The notes under the pieces are model-generated. The model saw only the letters and a list, made by a program, of their open reading frames with translations, made no database searches and was not told the origin of the DNA. From positions 124,001 to 188,000 of the forward strand of contig NZ_JACHHJ010000001.1 of assembly GCF_014207655.1 (NCBI RefSeq): a DNA stretch of 64,000 nt, given 5' to 3'. Source of the DNA: Geomicrobium halophilum. Its GTDB lineage: Bacteria > Bacillota > Bacilli > Bacillales > Marinococcaceae. Made by a program: the position numbers and the translations under genes. Below are positions 1-13,819 of this stretch, one piece after another (the first letter of the stretch is position 1; each line of letters opens with the position of its first letter).

Positions 1-2
1 CC

Positions 3-107
3 GCAGTGGCGAAAACGGCGATGGAAACGGGCGTGGCCCGAAAAAATGCCGACCCCGCTGAAATTGCTGAGCGTACACGTAGAGAAGCTTTAATTGAAGA
101 AGAATAA
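3..107 (+). CDS. ytsJ: NADP-type malic enzyme, C-terminal end only
   Basis: Only the last 34 codons are in the window. The open frame runs in from the left edge and ends with TAA at 105-107. The tail reads AVAKTAMETGVARKNADPAE, and AMETGVAR is typical of the extreme C-terminus of bacterial malic enzymes, which decarboxylate malate to pyruvate. Position supports the call: in B. subtilis the malic enzyme gene ytsJ lies directly before accD, as here. A terminator-like hairpin follows within 15 bases. The identification rests on a short tail plus synteny, so it is probable rather than certain. Confidence 0.72.
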   Translation, partial: AVAKTAMETGVARKNADPAEIAERTRREALIEEE

Positions 108-120
108 ACATCGCTCGATA

Positions 121-149
121 GCGATCGTCGGTGAAGGCGATCGCTTTTT
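121..149 (+). terminator. Intrinsic terminator after malic enzyme gene
   Basis: Perfect 7-bp stem GCGATCG (121-127) / CGATCGC (138-144) with a 10-nt loop, followed by five T residues. It separates the malic enzyme gene from accD. Confidence 0.75.
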
Positions 150-192
150 CAAGGGATAGATGCCACGTTTTGTGAAAAAAGAGGTGAGGATT

Positions 193-1064
193 TTGTTTAG
201 GGACTTGTTTTCCAAAAAAAGGAAGTATGCAACAATTCCTTCAGAACGTACGCAGCCAACGAAGATGAACGAGGGAGTCATGACAAAATGTCCCAACTGT
301 AAGACCATCGTGTATTCCCGTGAGCTGAAGAAGCAGTTAAACGTTTGTTCTGAATGTGGACATCATTTTCGTATGACGGCCCACGAGCGTATTCAAAGTA
401 TCGTTGACTTCGGTACATTCAAGGAAATGGATGCGGCTATGTTCTCAGGCAACCCTTTAGATTTTCCTGAGTATGAGGAAAAGCTGAACCGAGACCAACA
501 GAAAACCGGTTTAAATGAAGCGGTTGTGACGGGTGAAGGGGAGATCGAAGGTTATCCAGTCGTTCTCGGAGTGATGGACGCCCGTTTTCGGATGGGAAGT
601 ATGGGGGCTGTCGTTGGGGAGAAAATATCAAAGGCTATTTTGCAGGCTGAGGAAAAGAGAGCACCCCTGATCTTATTTAGTGCTTCGGGTGGGGCGCGGA
701 TGCAAGAAGGTGTGATCAGTCTTATGCAAATGGCGAAAACAAGTGTTGCTTTGGAACGATTAGATGAAGCGAGGGTTCCATTTATCTCGATCATGACCCA
801 CCCAACTACGGGCGGGGTGTCGGCGAGCTTTGCATCCCTCGGAGATTATAATTTTGCAGAACCGGGAGCCCTGATTGGTTTTGCTGGGAGAAGGATTATT
901 GAACAAACGATTCGGGAAGAACTCCCTGATGATTTCCAGACTGCAGAATTTCTATTAAAGCATGGACAGCTGGATCGTGTCATTCACCGCTCGGAGTTAA
1001 AAGCTACGCTTATTAAGGTTCTAAAAATGCATGCCCGTACACCGGATGAGGAAGGAGGCCAACG

Positions 1065-1068
<4 letters not shown>
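193..1068 (+). CDS. accD: Acetyl-CoA carboxylase carboxyltransferase, beta subunit
   Basis: AccD and AccA form the carboxyltransferase that moves CO2 from biotin to acetyl-CoA, giving malonyl-CoA for fatty acid synthesis. With the start chosen here the protein has 291 residues. A zinc ribbon with two CxxC pairs lies at about residues 33-36 and 52-55. The crotonase-fold core follows, with the SGGARMQEG motif near 165-173 and [11 protein letters not shown] further on. I chose the TTG at 193: it sits just behind a GAGGTGAGG ribosome site and gives the N-terminus LFRDLFSKK, which matches the family. An upstream in-frame ATG at 160 has no ribosome site. The gene overlaps accA by 4 bases, so the two subunits are translationally coupled. 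Confidence 0.95.
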
Positions 1069-3001
<1,933 letters not shown>

Positions 3002-3020
3002 CTCTCAGAGGAGGTCAATC

Positions 3021-4775
3021 ATGAGAAAAACAAAAATCGTTGCTACCATTGGGCCAGCTTCGGAGGACAAAGAGACGCTCACAAAATTGATTGATGCAGG
3101 CATGAACGTGGCTCGCCTAAATTTTTCCCATGGAGATCATGATGAACACCGGGCGAGGATCCAGTCCATACGTGAAGCAGCCGCTGAATCGGGGAAAGAA
3201 GTGTCCATCCTACTCGATACGAAGGGCCCTGAGATCCGCACATATGAAATGGAAAATGGAGAAATAGAATTACGTAAGGGAGCGTCTCTAAGGGTTACTG
3301 GAGAAGATATGCTTGGCAATGAAGAGCGAATTGGCGTTACATACCAAGACCTAGCAAACGATTTGGAGCCTGGAAATGTCATCCTGCTTGATGATGGGTT
3401 AATCGGTTTACAAGTGGAATCTATTAAAGGCAAAGATGTTTTAACGACGGTGATGAATGATGGCAAGCTGAAAAATAAAAAAGGCGTCAACCTGCCGAAA
3501 GTAAAGGTGAACCTGCCGGGGATGACGGATAAAGACGCTGCGGATATTCGTTTTGGTATTGAAGAAGATATCGATTTTATCGCAGCATCTTTCGTTCGCA
3601 GGGCGTCAGATGTATTTGAAATTCGGGAATTGCTGGAAGCCCATGATGCTGGTGATATTCAAATTATCCCTAAAATCGAAAATGAAGAAGGGGTCGAGAA
3701 TATCGCGGAAATTCTGGAAGTATCCGATGGGTTAATGGTCGCAAGAGGCGATTTGGGTGTTGAAATCCCGCCCGAAGAAGTGCCTCTTGTCCAAAAGACA
3801 CTCATTGGCCATAGCAATACGCTTGCAAAACCGGTGATTACAGCCACACAAATGCTGGAATCGATGACACGTAATCCACGCCCGACACGAGCAGAAGCAA
3901 GCGATGTGGCCAATGCCATCTTTGATGGCACAGATGCCATTATGCTATCGGGAGAGACAGCTGCCGGAGATTACCCGGATGAAGCCGTTAAGACAATGAG
4001 CCGGATTGCATTGAAGGCAGAATCGGCGTTAAACTATGAGGAAATGCTAAATAATCGTACGCGGGAAAGTCGAACGACGATTACCAATTCGATTAGCCAA
4101 TCCGTCTCCCGAACTGCTTTAAGCTTAAATACCTCTGCAATTCTTTCAGCGACTGAAAGCGGGTATACCGCTCGCCTTGTCTCCAAATATCGCCCTAAAT
4201 CAAAAATCATTGCTGTTACAAGTGATATACGAGTGCTCAGGCGCTTGAACCTTGTGTGGGGCGTGCTTCCACTTTTGGGAGATAAAGCCTCAACGACAGA
4301 TGAGATGTTCGATATCACTGTAAGTGAGGCACTAAAAAGCGGCGAAACGGAACACGGTGATCTTGTTGTCATTACAGCAGGTGTACCTGTAGGTGAATCT
4401 GGAACAACAAACATTATGAAGGTTCATGTCATTGGAGAAGTAGCCGCTAAAGGACAAGGGATTGGAAGGGCCACAGCATCTGGGAATGTAGTGGTTGCTC
4501 ACTCTGCTCAAGAGGCAGATGATAAGATGAAAGCTGGAGATATTTTGGTTGCTCCTAGCACAGATAAGGATATGATGGATGCATTTGAACAAGCATCAGC
4601 GGTCATTACTGAAGAAGGTGGATTGACTTGTCATGCCGCTGTTGTCGGTTTGACACTTGGTATCCCTGTCGTTGTTGGAGTAGAGAACGCGATTGAACTC
4701 TTTGAAGATGGGGAAGAAGTAACGGTAGATAGCTCACGTGGTGATATCTATAAAGGACATGCCAGCGTCCTTTAG
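3021..4775 (+). CDS. pyk: Pyruvate kinase with C-terminal PEP-utilizer domain
   Basis: Pyruvate kinase converts PEP and ADP to pyruvate and ATP. The 584-residue protein begins [14 protein letters not shown]; it has the ARLNFSHG motif, the catalytic region with the IIPKIEN lysine and [10 protein letters not shown] block, and TQMLESM. Residues from about 475 on form the extra C-terminal phosphohistidine-like domain typical of Bacillus and Geobacillus, with the [10 protein letters not shown] motif; the sequence has Cys just before the expected His, as in the family. The start ATG at 3021 follows a GAGGAGG site; an earlier in-frame ATG inside pfkA is not used. The stop is separated from fxsA by about 20 bases. 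Confidence 0.96.
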   Translation: MRKTKIVATIGPASEDKETLTKLIDAGMNVARLNFSHGDHDEHRARIQSIREAAAESGKEVSILLDTKGPEIRTYEMENGEIELRKGASLRVTGEDMLGNEERIGVTYQDLANDLEPGNVILLDDGLIGLQVESIKGKDVLTTVMNDGKLKNKKGVNLPKVKVNLPGMTDKDAADIRFGIEEDIDFIAASFVRRASDVFEIRELLEAHDAGDIQIIPKIENEEGVENIAEILEVSDGLMVARGDLGVEIPPEEVPLVQKTLIGHSNTLAKPVITATQMLESMTRNPRPTRAEASDVANAIFDGTDAIMLSGETAAGDYPDEAVKTMSRIALKAESALNYEEMLNNRTRESRTTITNSISQSVSRTALSLNTSAILSATESGYTARLVSKYRPKSKIIAVTSDIRVLRRLNLVWGVLPLLGDKASTTDEMFDITVSEALKSGETEHGDLVVITAGVPVGESGTTNIMKVHVIGEVAAKGQGIGRATASGNVVVAHSAQEADDKMKAGDILVAPSTDKDMMDAFEQASAVITEEGGLTCHAAVVGLTLGIPVVVGVENAIELFEDGEEVTVDSSRGDIYKGHASVL

Positions 4776-4796
4776 AAATGAGAAGAGGAGGGCGAA

Positions 4797-5192
4797 ATGT
4801 TGGCAAGATTACTCGTATTACTCTTGCTCGCTGTCCCGATTATTGAGATTGCAGTTATTTGGTTGGTCGGAAGAGCCATTGGCTTCTGGCCAACTATGCT
4901 CCTCATGCTGCTTACAAGTGTGATTGGTGTTTGGTTAACGAGAAGAGAAGGGAGACAAACGTGGCAAGTCTTGCAGCTACAATTGCAGAACCGGCAAACA
5001 CCTACAGGGGTTGCGCTTGATGGAATATGTATTCTGTTTGGCGGCTTTTTACTCGTGGCTCCGGGTTTTATTTCTGACGTTATTGGGTTTCTATTAATTT
5101 TACCGTTTACGCGAACGTACATTAAAGGATTTGTTCGTTATTTTTTCAATAAAGTTTTGATCAATAAAAACATCATGATCATCCGCCGTTAG
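4797..5192 (+). CDS. fxsA: FxsA family membrane protein
   Basis: This is a 131-residue inner-membrane protein of the FxsA family, named for suppression of F exclusion of phage T7 in E. coli; its cellular role in Bacillus is not known. Three or four hydrophobic segments are visible: residues 2-22, 26-45 and a longer one around 72-100. The conserved N-terminal pattern P-x-x-E-I and the G-x-W-L-T-R-R-E-G segment are present. A GAGGAGGG site precedes the ATG. It follows pyk directly, as in related genomes, and the next gene citZ has its own promoter. Confidence 0.88.
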   Translation: MLARLLVLLLLAVPIIEIAVIWLVGRAIGFWPTMLLMLLTSVIGVWLTRREGRQTWQVLQLQLQNRQTPTGVALDGICILFGGFLLVAPGFISDVIGFLLILPFTRTYIKGFVRYFFNKVLINKNIMIIRR

Positions 5193-5317
5193 ATCGGTGG
5201 AGATCCGCGAATATAGCGACGCAAGAGACAAAATATCATGGATCCTTATCATTTACCATTCATGCCTGTAAAACAGGTGATTACCAGTATTTTAAAGAAA
5301 AGAAATATAGGTATTCG

Positions 5318-5346
5318 TTCACAAAAGCTAAAAAAATGTTTATAAT
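5318..5346 (+). promoter_or_regulatory. Sigma-A promoter for citZ
   Basis: TTCACA (5318-5323) and a perfect TATAAT (5341-5346) are separated by exactly 17 bases. The start site would be near 5353, leaving about a 255-base leader before citZ. A weaker second candidate, TTGACA at 5454-5459 with CATAAC 17 bases on, could supply a shorter transcript. Confidence 0.75.
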
Positions 5347-5495
5347 AGAAGATGTTGAAAAAACCGGAAAACCGTTGAGCATTGTGACTCTTGGATGATT
5401 GAATGCTTTTCACAAGTGACGGGTAGGGTAGTGGAAAGTTCCGGCATTCCCCTTTGACAGCACGGTTAATTTCGGTCATAACAGCTACAGAAGTT

Positions 5496-5585
5496 TGTCC
5501 CTGAAATTGGGACAGGCCGTTACAGTCAGTAGATACTTTTTAAGGAGCACAAGGTTTACACAAAAAAACCTTGTCAACGGATTCG
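5496..5585 (+). promoter_or_regulatory. Dyads in the citZ leader, possible operator or mRNA structures
   Basis: Two inverted repeats lie between the promoters and citZ. TGTCCC/GGGACA occupies 5496-5501 and 5509-5514. A perfect 9-bp repeat ACAAGGTTT/AAACCTTGT occupies 5549-5557 and 5566-5574. Immediately after, 5571-5585 resembles a CcpA cre site with about two mismatches. In B. subtilis citZ is controlled by CcpA and CcpC; which regulator acts here cannot be told from sequence alone. Confidence 0.4.
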
Positions 5586-5607
5586 CTGTTGAAAAGGAGA
5601 GGTTGTA

Positions 5608-6726
5608 ATGAGTAATACTCGAGGCTTAGAAGGTGTAGTTGCTACGACATCGAGTGTGAGTTCAATTATTGATGATGTCCTCACCTATCAGGGTTATCAA
5701 ATTGATGATCTTGCCAATTATTCATCTTTTGAAGAAGTTGTTTATCTGCTATGGAATAGTAAACTCCCGAACAAGGCAGAGCTTGAGGAATTTTCTACAA
5801 ACTTAATCAAAAATATGACAGTACCAAATGAGATTTTTGATTACATGAAATTGTATCCGATTGCTGATGTTCATCCCATGGCTGCGTTGAGAACAGCGAT
5901 TTCCCAACTTGGTCTTTATGATCATGAAGCCAATGAAGTGGATGCCGATACAGCTAAACGAATTGCTTTACGGCTGCAGGCAAAAATCGCAACGATTGTC
6001 ACCGGCTTTGCAAGAATTCGCAACGGTAAAGAACCGGTTGAGCCGAAAGAAGGCTTAAGTTTCGCCGCTAACTTCCTTTACATGCTAAATGGGGAAGAAC
6101 CAAAGGATACGGAAATTGATGCGATTAATAAAGCGCTCGTGTTGCATGCTGACCATGAGTTAAATGCATCTACATTTACAGCACGTGTTTGTGTAGCAAC
6201 GCTTTCTGATTTCTATTCAGGAATTACATCTGCTATCGGCGCCTTAAAAGGGCCACTGCACGGCGGTGCAAATGAACGCGTAATGGCAATGTTAAGTGAG
6301 ATCGGGGAAGTCAGCAATGTTGACGAGTATATCCAAAAAATGTTCGACAAAAAAGAAAAAATCATGGGATTTGGACACCGAGTCTACAAGAGTGGAGATC
6401 CGCGAGCTAAACATCTTCGTGATATGTCCTACAAGTTAACAAACATTACAGGTGAAACGAAATGGTATGATATTTCCGTTGCTGTCGAAGAAAAAGTGAC
6501 CAAGGAAAAGGGATTACCGCCAAATGTAGATTTCTATTCAGCATCCGTCTATCACAGCCTAGGGATTGATCATGATCTATTTACTCCGATTTTTGCTGTG
6601 AGCCGAGTGTCAGGTTGGAACGCACATATTTTGGAACAATATGCAGACAATCGCCTGATTCGTCCGCGTGCTGAATATGTTGGCCCGAATACACAAAAGT
6701 ATATTCCACTCAACGACCGTGACTAA
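5608..6726 (+). CDS. citZ: Citrate synthase
   Basis: Citrate synthase condenses acetyl-CoA and oxaloacetate, the entry step of the TCA cycle. The protein has 372 residues, normal for the Gram-positive type II-like enzyme. The N-terminus reads GLEGVVATTSSVS, and the catalytic segments ALKGPLHGGANE and GFGHRVYKSGDPRA are clear, with the active-site His residues in LHGG and GHRVY and the Asp in VDFYSASVY. A GGAGAGG site precedes the ATG. icd and mdh follow at short spacing, forming the classic citZ-icd-mdh operon. Confidence 0.97.
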   Translation: MSNTRGLEGVVATTSSVSSIIDDVLTYQGYQIDDLANYSSFEEVVYLLWNSKLPNKAELEEFSTNLIKNMTVPNEIFDYMKLYPIADVHPMAALRTAISQLGLYDHEANEVDADTAKRIALRLQAKIATIVTGFARIRNGKEPVEPKEGLSFAANFLYMLNGEEPKDTEIDAINKALVLHADHELNASTFTARVCVATLSDFYSGITSAIGALKGPLHGGANERVMAMLSEIGEVSNVDEYIQKMFDKKEKIMGFGHRVYKSGDPRAKHLRDMSYKLTNITGETKWYDISVAVEEKVTKEKGLPPNVDFYSASVYHSLGIDHDLFTPIFAVSRVSGWNAHILEQYADNRLIRPRAEYVGPNTQKYIPLNDRD

Positions 6727-6748
6727 TTTTATCTAGGAGGAATTGATG

Positions 6749-8011
6749 ATGTCTAACAAGATTACTGTAAACAACGGAGCATTGAACGTACCGGATAACC
6801 CTGTGATTCCTTATATTGAAGGAGATGGCACGGGCCCTGACATTTGGGCAGCTGCTTCTCGTGTGATTGATGCAGCGGTAGAAAAAGCTTATGACGGCAA
6901 GAAAAAGATCGATTGGAAAGAAATTCTTGTTGGAGGTAAGTCTTACGACAAAACAGGAGAATGGCTGCCTGATGAGTCGTTAGAAACAATTCGTGAATAC
7001 TTAATTGCCATTAAAGGGCCGCTTACTACCCCTATTGGCGGCGGCATTCGCTCCCTTAACGTGGCGCTTCGTCAAAAGCTTGATCTTTATACGTGTCTAC
7101 GCCCAGTACGTCATTATACAGGGGTGCCTTCCCCGGTTAAACGCCCTGAAGAAGTCGACATGGCCATTTTCCGTGAGAATACTGAAGACATTTATGCTGG
7201 TATCGAGTTCCAGGAAGGAACAGATGAAGCGAAGAAAGTGATTGACTTCATTCAAAATGAAATGGGATCCGAAAATATCCGCTTCCCGGAAACATCTGGA
7301 ATTGGCATTAAGCCTATTTCAAAAGAAGGAACGGAGCGTCTCGTTCGCTCTGCGATTCAGTATGCCATTAATGAAAATCGAAAAAGCGTAACACTTGTTC
7401 ACAAAGGAAACATCATGAAATTTACAGAAGGCTCGTTCAAGGCTTGGGGCTATGACCTTGCCCACCGTGAATTCGGCGATAAAGTGTTTACCTGGCATCA
7501 ATACGATGAAATCGTCGAAAAAGAGGGTAAGGAAGCAGCGAACAAAGCTCAAGACGAAGCTGAAGCCGCGGGTAAAATTATCGTGAAAGATTCGATTGCT
7601 GATATTTTCCTTCAGCAAATTCTCACCCGTCCAAAAGAACATGAAGTGGTCGCTACAATGAACTTAAACGGGGACTATATTTCGGATGCCCTAGCTGCCC
7701 AAGTTGGCGGGATCGGAATCGCCCCTGGCGCGAACATTAATTATGATACTGGACATGCCATTTTCGAAGCAACGCATGGAACAGCTCCTAAATATGCAGG
7801 ACAAGACAAAGTGAATCCATCATCTCTTATTCTTTCCGGAGAGCTTTTGCTTCGTCACCTCGGGTGGCATGAAGCGGCTGAACTAATTACTCAATCCATG
7901 GATGCTACCATCGGAAGCAAAGTTGTAACGTATGATTTTGCACGTCTCATGGACAATTCCCAAGAAGTAAAATGCTCCGGATTCGCTGATGAACTCATCA
8001 AGAACATGTAA
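6749..8011 (+). CDS. icd: Isocitrate dehydrogenase (NADP)
   Basis: Icd oxidatively decarboxylates isocitrate to 2-oxoglutarate. The 420-residue protein has the [14 protein letters not shown]-terminal motif, the substrate loop [12 protein letters not shown] with the Ser whose equivalent in E. coli is phosphorylated, the Arg-rich block [10 protein letters not shown], and the NADP-binding region [23 protein letters not shown] at 6735-6740 best fits the ATG at 6749; an adjacent in-frame ATG at 6746 and TTG at 6743 are alternatives. It is the second gene of the citZ operon. Confidence 0.97.
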   Translation: MSNKITVNNGALNVPDNPVIPYIEGDGTGPDIWAAASRVIDAAVEKAYDGKKKIDWKEILVGGKSYDKTGEWLPDESLETIREYLIAIKGPLTTPIGGGIRSLNVALRQKLDLYTCLRPVRHYTGVPSPVKRPEEVDMAIFRENTEDIYAGIEFQEGTDEAKKVIDFIQNEMGSENIRFPETSGIGIKPISKEGTERLVRSAIQYAINENRKSVTLVHKGNIMKFTEGSFKAWGYDLAHREFGDKVFTWHQYDEIVEKEGKEAANKAQDEAEAAGKIIVKDSIADIFLQQILTRPKEHEVVATMNLNGDYISDALAAQVGGIGIAPGANINYDTGHAIFEATHGTAPKYAGQDKVNPSSLILSGELLLRHLGWHEAAELITQSMDATIGSKVVTYDFARLMDNSQEVKCSGFADELIKNM

Positions 8012-8032
8012 GAAATTCTAGGAGGCAGATGA

Positions 8033-8977
8033 ATGGCTATTAAACGTAGAAAAGTATCTGTGATTGGTGGGGGATTTACGGGCGCAACAACAGCACTAAT
8101 GGTCGCTCAAAAAGAACTTGCAGATGTTGTACTCGTTGATATTCCTGACCAGGAAGGACCTGTACAAGGAAAAGCCCTTGACATGCTGGAAGCAACCCCT
8201 GTCGAAGGTTCAGACGTAAATGTAGTTGGTACAGCCGATTATAGTGATACAAAAGATTCGGATGTCGTTGTTATAACGGCAGGCATTGCCAGAAAGCCTG
8301 GAATGAGCCGTGATGATCTCGTCAATACAAACGCGGGGATTATGAAGTCCGTGACAGAACAAATTGTAAAATATTCACCGGACACCTACATCATCGTTCT
8401 TACAAATCCTGCTGATGCGATGACTTATGCGGTTTATCAAGCGTCTGGATTACCGAAAAATCGCGTCATCGGACAATCAGGCGTATTAGATACGGCACGT
8501 TTCCGTGCATTTGTAGCTCAAGAGTTGCAGGTTTCTGTTGAGGATGTCCAAGGTTTTGTCCTCGGTGGTCATGGTGACGATATGGTACCGTTGATCCGTT
8601 ATTCAAGCGTCGGAGGCGTTCCACTAACAAAACTATTGTCTCAAGATCGGATTGATTCAATCGTTGAACGTACACGAAAAGGCGGGGGCGAAATCGTTTC
8701 ATTGCTCGGTAACGGCAGCGCCTATTATGCACCAGCGGCCGCTTTAACACAGATGGTCGAAGCAATTGTAAAAGATAAAAAACGAATTCTTCCTACGATT
8801 GCTTATCTCGAAGGCGAATACGGCTACAATGATATTTATGTAGGCGTCCCTACCATTCTTGGCGGAGATGGGATTGAGAAAGTCATTGAACTTGATTTGA
8901 CAGAGGATGAGAAAAGTGATCTGTCTACATCTGTAGATTCCGTAAAAAGTGTTATGAAATTGCTGCCGCAAAATTAA
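8033..8977 (+). CDS. mdh: Malate dehydrogenase (LDH-like type)
   Basis: Mdh oxidises malate to oxaloacetate with NAD, closing the cycle feeding CitZ. The 314 residues show the Rossmann N-terminus [14 protein letters not shown], with Asp at the end of the second strand (VLVDIPD) that selects NAD. Also present are [16 protein letters not shown] with the substrate-binding Arg residues, [10 protein letters not shown], and the catalytic His in [15 protein letters not shown] site precedes the ATG at 8033. It is the last gene of the operon and is followed immediately by a strong terminator. Confidence 0.97.
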   Translation: MAIKRRKVSVIGGGFTGATTALMVAQKELADVVLVDIPDQEGPVQGKALDMLEATPVEGSDVNVVGTADYSDTKDSDVVVITAGIARKPGMSRDDLVNTNAGIMKSVTEQIVKYSPDTYIIVLTNPADAMTYAVYQASGLPKNRVIGQSGVLDTARFRAFVAQELQVSVEDVQGFVLGGHGDDMVPLIRYSSVGGVPLTKLLSQDRIDSIVERTRKGGGEIVSLLGNGSAYYAPAAALTQMVEAIVKDKKRILPTIAYLEGEYGYNDIYVGVPTILGGDGIEKVIELDLTEDEKSDLSTSVDSVKSVMKLLPQN

Positions 8978-8980
8978 TTA

Positions 8981-9015
8981 AAAGCTGAACGCGTCCTACA
9001 CGCGTTCAGCTTTTT
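8981..9015 (+). terminator. Terminator of the citZ-icd-mdh operon
   Basis: A 14-bp perfect stem (8981-8994 with 9000-9013, core AGCTGAACGCGT) with a 5-base loop ends in a T run at 9011-9015. B. subtilis has phoPR after mdh; here transcription ends and unrelated genes follow. Confidence 0.9.
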
Positions 9016-9257
9016 GATTATAGGTATGGCATCTCTCCCCCTGGAACTTGGCAAAAACGATGATTGATCTAACAAAAAAATTGAATAAGCTATCCCTAAG
9101 GGGAGAACAATAGGAATGTCCAACCCCAGGTGAGTATGGTATGATAAAGATAATAAATGTATAGTCTATTGCCTATGGGTCATACTAAAGCTTAAAGACG
9201 AGGAAACATCCGCTTGTTGATTTTAAATATTTGTAGTGCAAAAAGGAGGAACCCCCC

Positions 9258-9479
9258 ATGAGTCCATTTAATATAGGGATCCCGAGTCTCATCCTCATTC
9301 TATTGTTGGCACTTTTGATTTTCGGTCCGAAGAAGTTACCAGAAATCGGAAGTGCGTTCGGAAAGACTTTAACGGAGTTCAAGAAATCCACAACGCAAAT
9401 GATGGAAGATGAACCCACATCAGAGAATAAAGAAATAAGCGAGGAAACGACCACTCCTGAGTCTCAGAAACAGTCATAA
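9258..9479 (+). CDS. tatA: TatA-type twin-arginine translocase protein
   Basis: This 73-residue protein has the TatA/E architecture: a short N-terminus, one transmembrane helix at about residues 7-21, the hinge FGPKKLPE, then an amphipathic helix [15 protein letters not shown] and an acidic tail. TatA forms the pore of the Tat export system for folded proteins. No tatC lies nearby, so its partner must be encoded elsewhere. An AAGGAGG site precedes the ATG at 9258, and a terminator follows the stop, so it is transcribed alone. Confidence 0.9.
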   Translation: MSPFNIGIPSLILILLLALLIFGPKKLPEIGSAFGKTLTEFKKSTTQMMEDEPTSENKEISEETTTPESQKQS

Positions 9480-9510
9480 CCGTTCAACATACTTATGTTG
9501 ATTCATAAAT

Positions 9511-9540
9511 AACCGGCGCTTACAGGCGTTGGTTTTTTTG
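9511..9540 (+). terminator. Terminator after tatA
   Basis: A stem of about nine pairs, AACCGGCGC with GCGTTGGTT (two G-U pairs), closes a short loop and runs into seven T residues. Confidence 0.75.
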
Positions 9541-9562
9541 TTTTATAAATTCAATGTAAGGG

Positions 9563-9591
9563 TTTACAAATTTTCATATACTCTATATAAT
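9563..9591 (+). promoter_or_regulatory. Sigma-A promoter for glpFK
   Basis: TTTACA (9563-9568) and perfect TATAAT (9586-9591) with a 17-base spacer. The start near 9598 gives a leader holding the GlpP-type terminator. Confidence 0.85.
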
Positions 9592-9628
9592 AAAAACAAA
9601 GTTAATCATTAAGCTGATGAGTACATGA

Positions 9629-9687
9629 GGAACAGCTTTTTATGGGTTTGTGTAAGATACCAACCTGTAAAAAGTTGTTCCTTTTTT
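9629..9687 (+). promoter_or_regulatory. glpF leader terminator, target of GlpP antitermination
   Basis: GGAACAGCTTTTTA (9629-9642) can pair with TAAAAAGTTGTTCC (9668-9681) to form a long stem followed by TTTTTT. It lies between the promoter and glpF. In B. subtilis the antiterminator GlpP, in the presence of glycerol 3-phosphate, lets RNA polymerase pass such leader terminators; a glpP gene is present 4 kb downstream. Confidence 0.8.
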
Positions 9688-9733
9688 ATGGCTAATGAGA
9701 ACTGGCAGAGTGTCTAAGGAAGGGAGCATTCAT

Positions 9734-11969
<2,236 letters not shown>

Positions 11970-11981
11970 AAGTCGTCTCTC

Positions 11982-12010
11982 TTTACCTGATATAAGATTT
12001 GCCGTATACT
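11982..12010 (+). promoter_or_regulatory. Promoter for glpD
   Basis: TTTACC (11982-11987) and TATACT (12005-12010) with a 17-base spacer, starting 13 bases after the glpK stop. It shows glpD is transcribed separately from glpFK. Confidence 0.7.
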
Positions 12011-12047
12011 AGAGTTAAGTTAATAAATAATGATCTGAGTCGATGAG

Positions 12048-12110
12048 AGGATCACAGCATTCAAAAAGATGTAGGAAACGTCTGTTTGAAGTAGCTGTGG
12101 TCCTTTTTTA
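12048..12110 (+). promoter_or_regulatory. glpD leader terminator, target of GlpP antitermination
   Basis: AGGATCACAGC (12048-12058) pairs with GCTGTGGTCCT (12094-12104, one G-U pair) and is followed by a T run. It lies between the glpD promoter and gene. Its layout matches the glpF leader, so both are likely read through with GlpP. Confidence 0.78.
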
Positions 12111-12146
12111 TTGAATAATGAAGACGAAGCATCCAGGAGGAATGAC

Positions 12147-13802
12147 ATGAGTTTTTCAGCTTCATCAAGAAATGTCGCAATTGAGAATATGAGGGAGACA
12201 AACCTCGATTTGTTAATTATAGGGGGGGGGATCACAGGTGCAGGAACTGCTCTTGATGCCCAAACTCGAGGAATACAAACAGGACTTATAGAGATGCAAG
12301 ATTTTGCCGCTGGGACGTCGAGCCGTTCCACCAAACTCGTGCATGGCGGGTTACGGTACCTGAAAAATTTTGAAGTGAAAATGGTGGCAGAAGTTGGGAA
12401 GGAAAGAGCCATTGTATATGAAAATGCTCCCCATGTGACTACACCGATGCGCATGATGCTTCCTTTTTATAAAGGGGGGACATTTGGCTCACTAACGACT
12501 TCAATCGGTTTAGCGGTCTATGATCGCTTAGCTGGCGTCAAAAAAGCAGAACGGCGCACAATGATGAGTGTAAAAGATGCAAAGAAACAAGAGCCGATTC
12601 TAGCTGATAATCGCCTTCGTGGGGCAGGGATGTACGTTGAATATCGCACAGATGATGCCCGCTTAACGTTGGAAATCGCAAAAACAGCAGCAGATAAAGG
12701 GGCTCATCTCGCTAACTATGTAAAAGCAGAGTCGTTTATTTACGACAATAATCATGTGATTGGTGTCGTTGCCCGTGATTTAATGACTGGTGAAGCTATT
12801 AAGATTTACGCGAAAAAAGTTGTGAACGCCACAGGCCCTTGGGTGGATCACTTACGGGAGCAGGATCGTTCGAAAAAAGGCAAAACGATTCACTTATCCA
12901 AAGGGGTTCACTTGGTTCTTTCCAATAGACGTTTACCACTGCAACAAGCGGTTTATTTTGATACACCATTTAAGGATGGACGCATGATGTTTGCAATTCC
13001 ACGCGGGGAAAAGGTTTATGTAGGGACGACTGAAACCGATTATGAAGGTGATCAGCGTGAACCAGGAGTGACAAGTGAAGATGTTGATTATATTATAAAA
13101 GCTGCGAATGCAATGTTTCCGGGTTATCATATTGCCGCAGATGATGTGGAGTCTAGCTGGTCAGGTTTGCGTCCGCTCATTCACGAGGAGGGCAAAGACA
13201 CTACCAACATATCCCGCAAAGATGAAATCTTTCATTCCGAAAGCGGCTTGATCACGATTGCTGGAGGAAAATTAACTGGATATCGGAAAATGGCTGATTC
13301 CATCGTTTCAATGGTAGCGGATGAGTTATCAGCGGAAACATGGACAGAATATCCATCATGCCAAACGAAGAACCTTGTTATTTCCGGCGGCGATGTTGGG
13401 GGATCACAGGAACTATCTTCTTTTAACGAGACTTTCACTCATGCAGGCGTAAAACTTGGTTTAGATGAGAAAACATCACGGGAACTGGTCGAACGTTACG
13501 GCTCGAACGTTTCACAGGTATTCATGTACCTCGAAGATAAAGAGGCAGATGATTTTCAGCTTCCAAGAGCAGTATGGGCATCATTGCGTTACGCGTTAGA
13601 GCATGAGATGGCGCTAACACCTGTTGATTTCTTACTACGCCGCACTTCGTATCTATTGTTTGATATTGATGCTGCCAGGGAAAATAAAGATGCGATTGTT
13701 GAAGCGATGGCAGCAAAGCTGAATTGGTCAACGGAAGAAAAAGAAAGACACAACACTGAAATTGAAAACACGTGGGAAATCCATACACTTACAAAATTCT
13801 AA
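12147..13802 (+). CDS. glpD: Aerobic glycerol-3-phosphate dehydrogenase
   Basis: GlpD is an FAD enzyme at the membrane that oxidises glycerol 3-phosphate to dihydroxyacetone phosphate and passes electrons to quinone. The 551-residue protein has the dinucleotide motif LLIIGGGITGAGTALDA near its N-terminus, the SSRSTKLVHGGLRYL block, and SGLRPLI plus ITIAGGKLTGYR toward the C-terminal half. The ATG at 12147 follows a perfect AGGAGG six bases upstream; an in-frame TTG at 12111 overlaps the leader T run and is not used. glpP follows 17 bases later. Confidence 0.95.
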   Translation: MSFSASSRNVAIENMRETNLDLLIIGGGITGAGTALDAQTRGIQTGLIEMQDFAAGTSSRSTKLVHGGLRYLKNFEVKMVAEVGKERAIVYENAPHVTTPMRMMLPFYKGGTFGSLTTSIGLAVYDRLAGVKKAERRTMMSVKDAKKQEPILADNRLRGAGMYVEYRTDDARLTLEIAKTAADKGAHLANYVKAESFIYDNNHVIGVVARDLMTGEAIKIYAKKVVNATGPWVDHLREQDRSKKGKTIHLSKGVHLVLSNRRLPLQQAVYFDTPFKDGRMMFAIPRGEKVYVGTTETDYEGDQREPGVTSEDVDYIIKAANAMFPGYHIAADDVESSWSGLRPLIHEEGKDTTNISRKDEIFHSESGLITIAGGKLTGYRKMADSIVSMVADELSAETWTEYPSCQTKNLVISGGDVGGSQELSSFNETFTHAGVKLGLDEKTSRELVERYGSNVSQVFMYLEDKEADDFQLPRAVWASLRYALEHEMALTPVDFLLRRTSYLLFDIDAARENKDAIVEAMAAKLNWSTEEKERHNTEIENTWEIHTLTKF

Positions 13803-13819
13803 TGATAAGGGGTTTTTGC

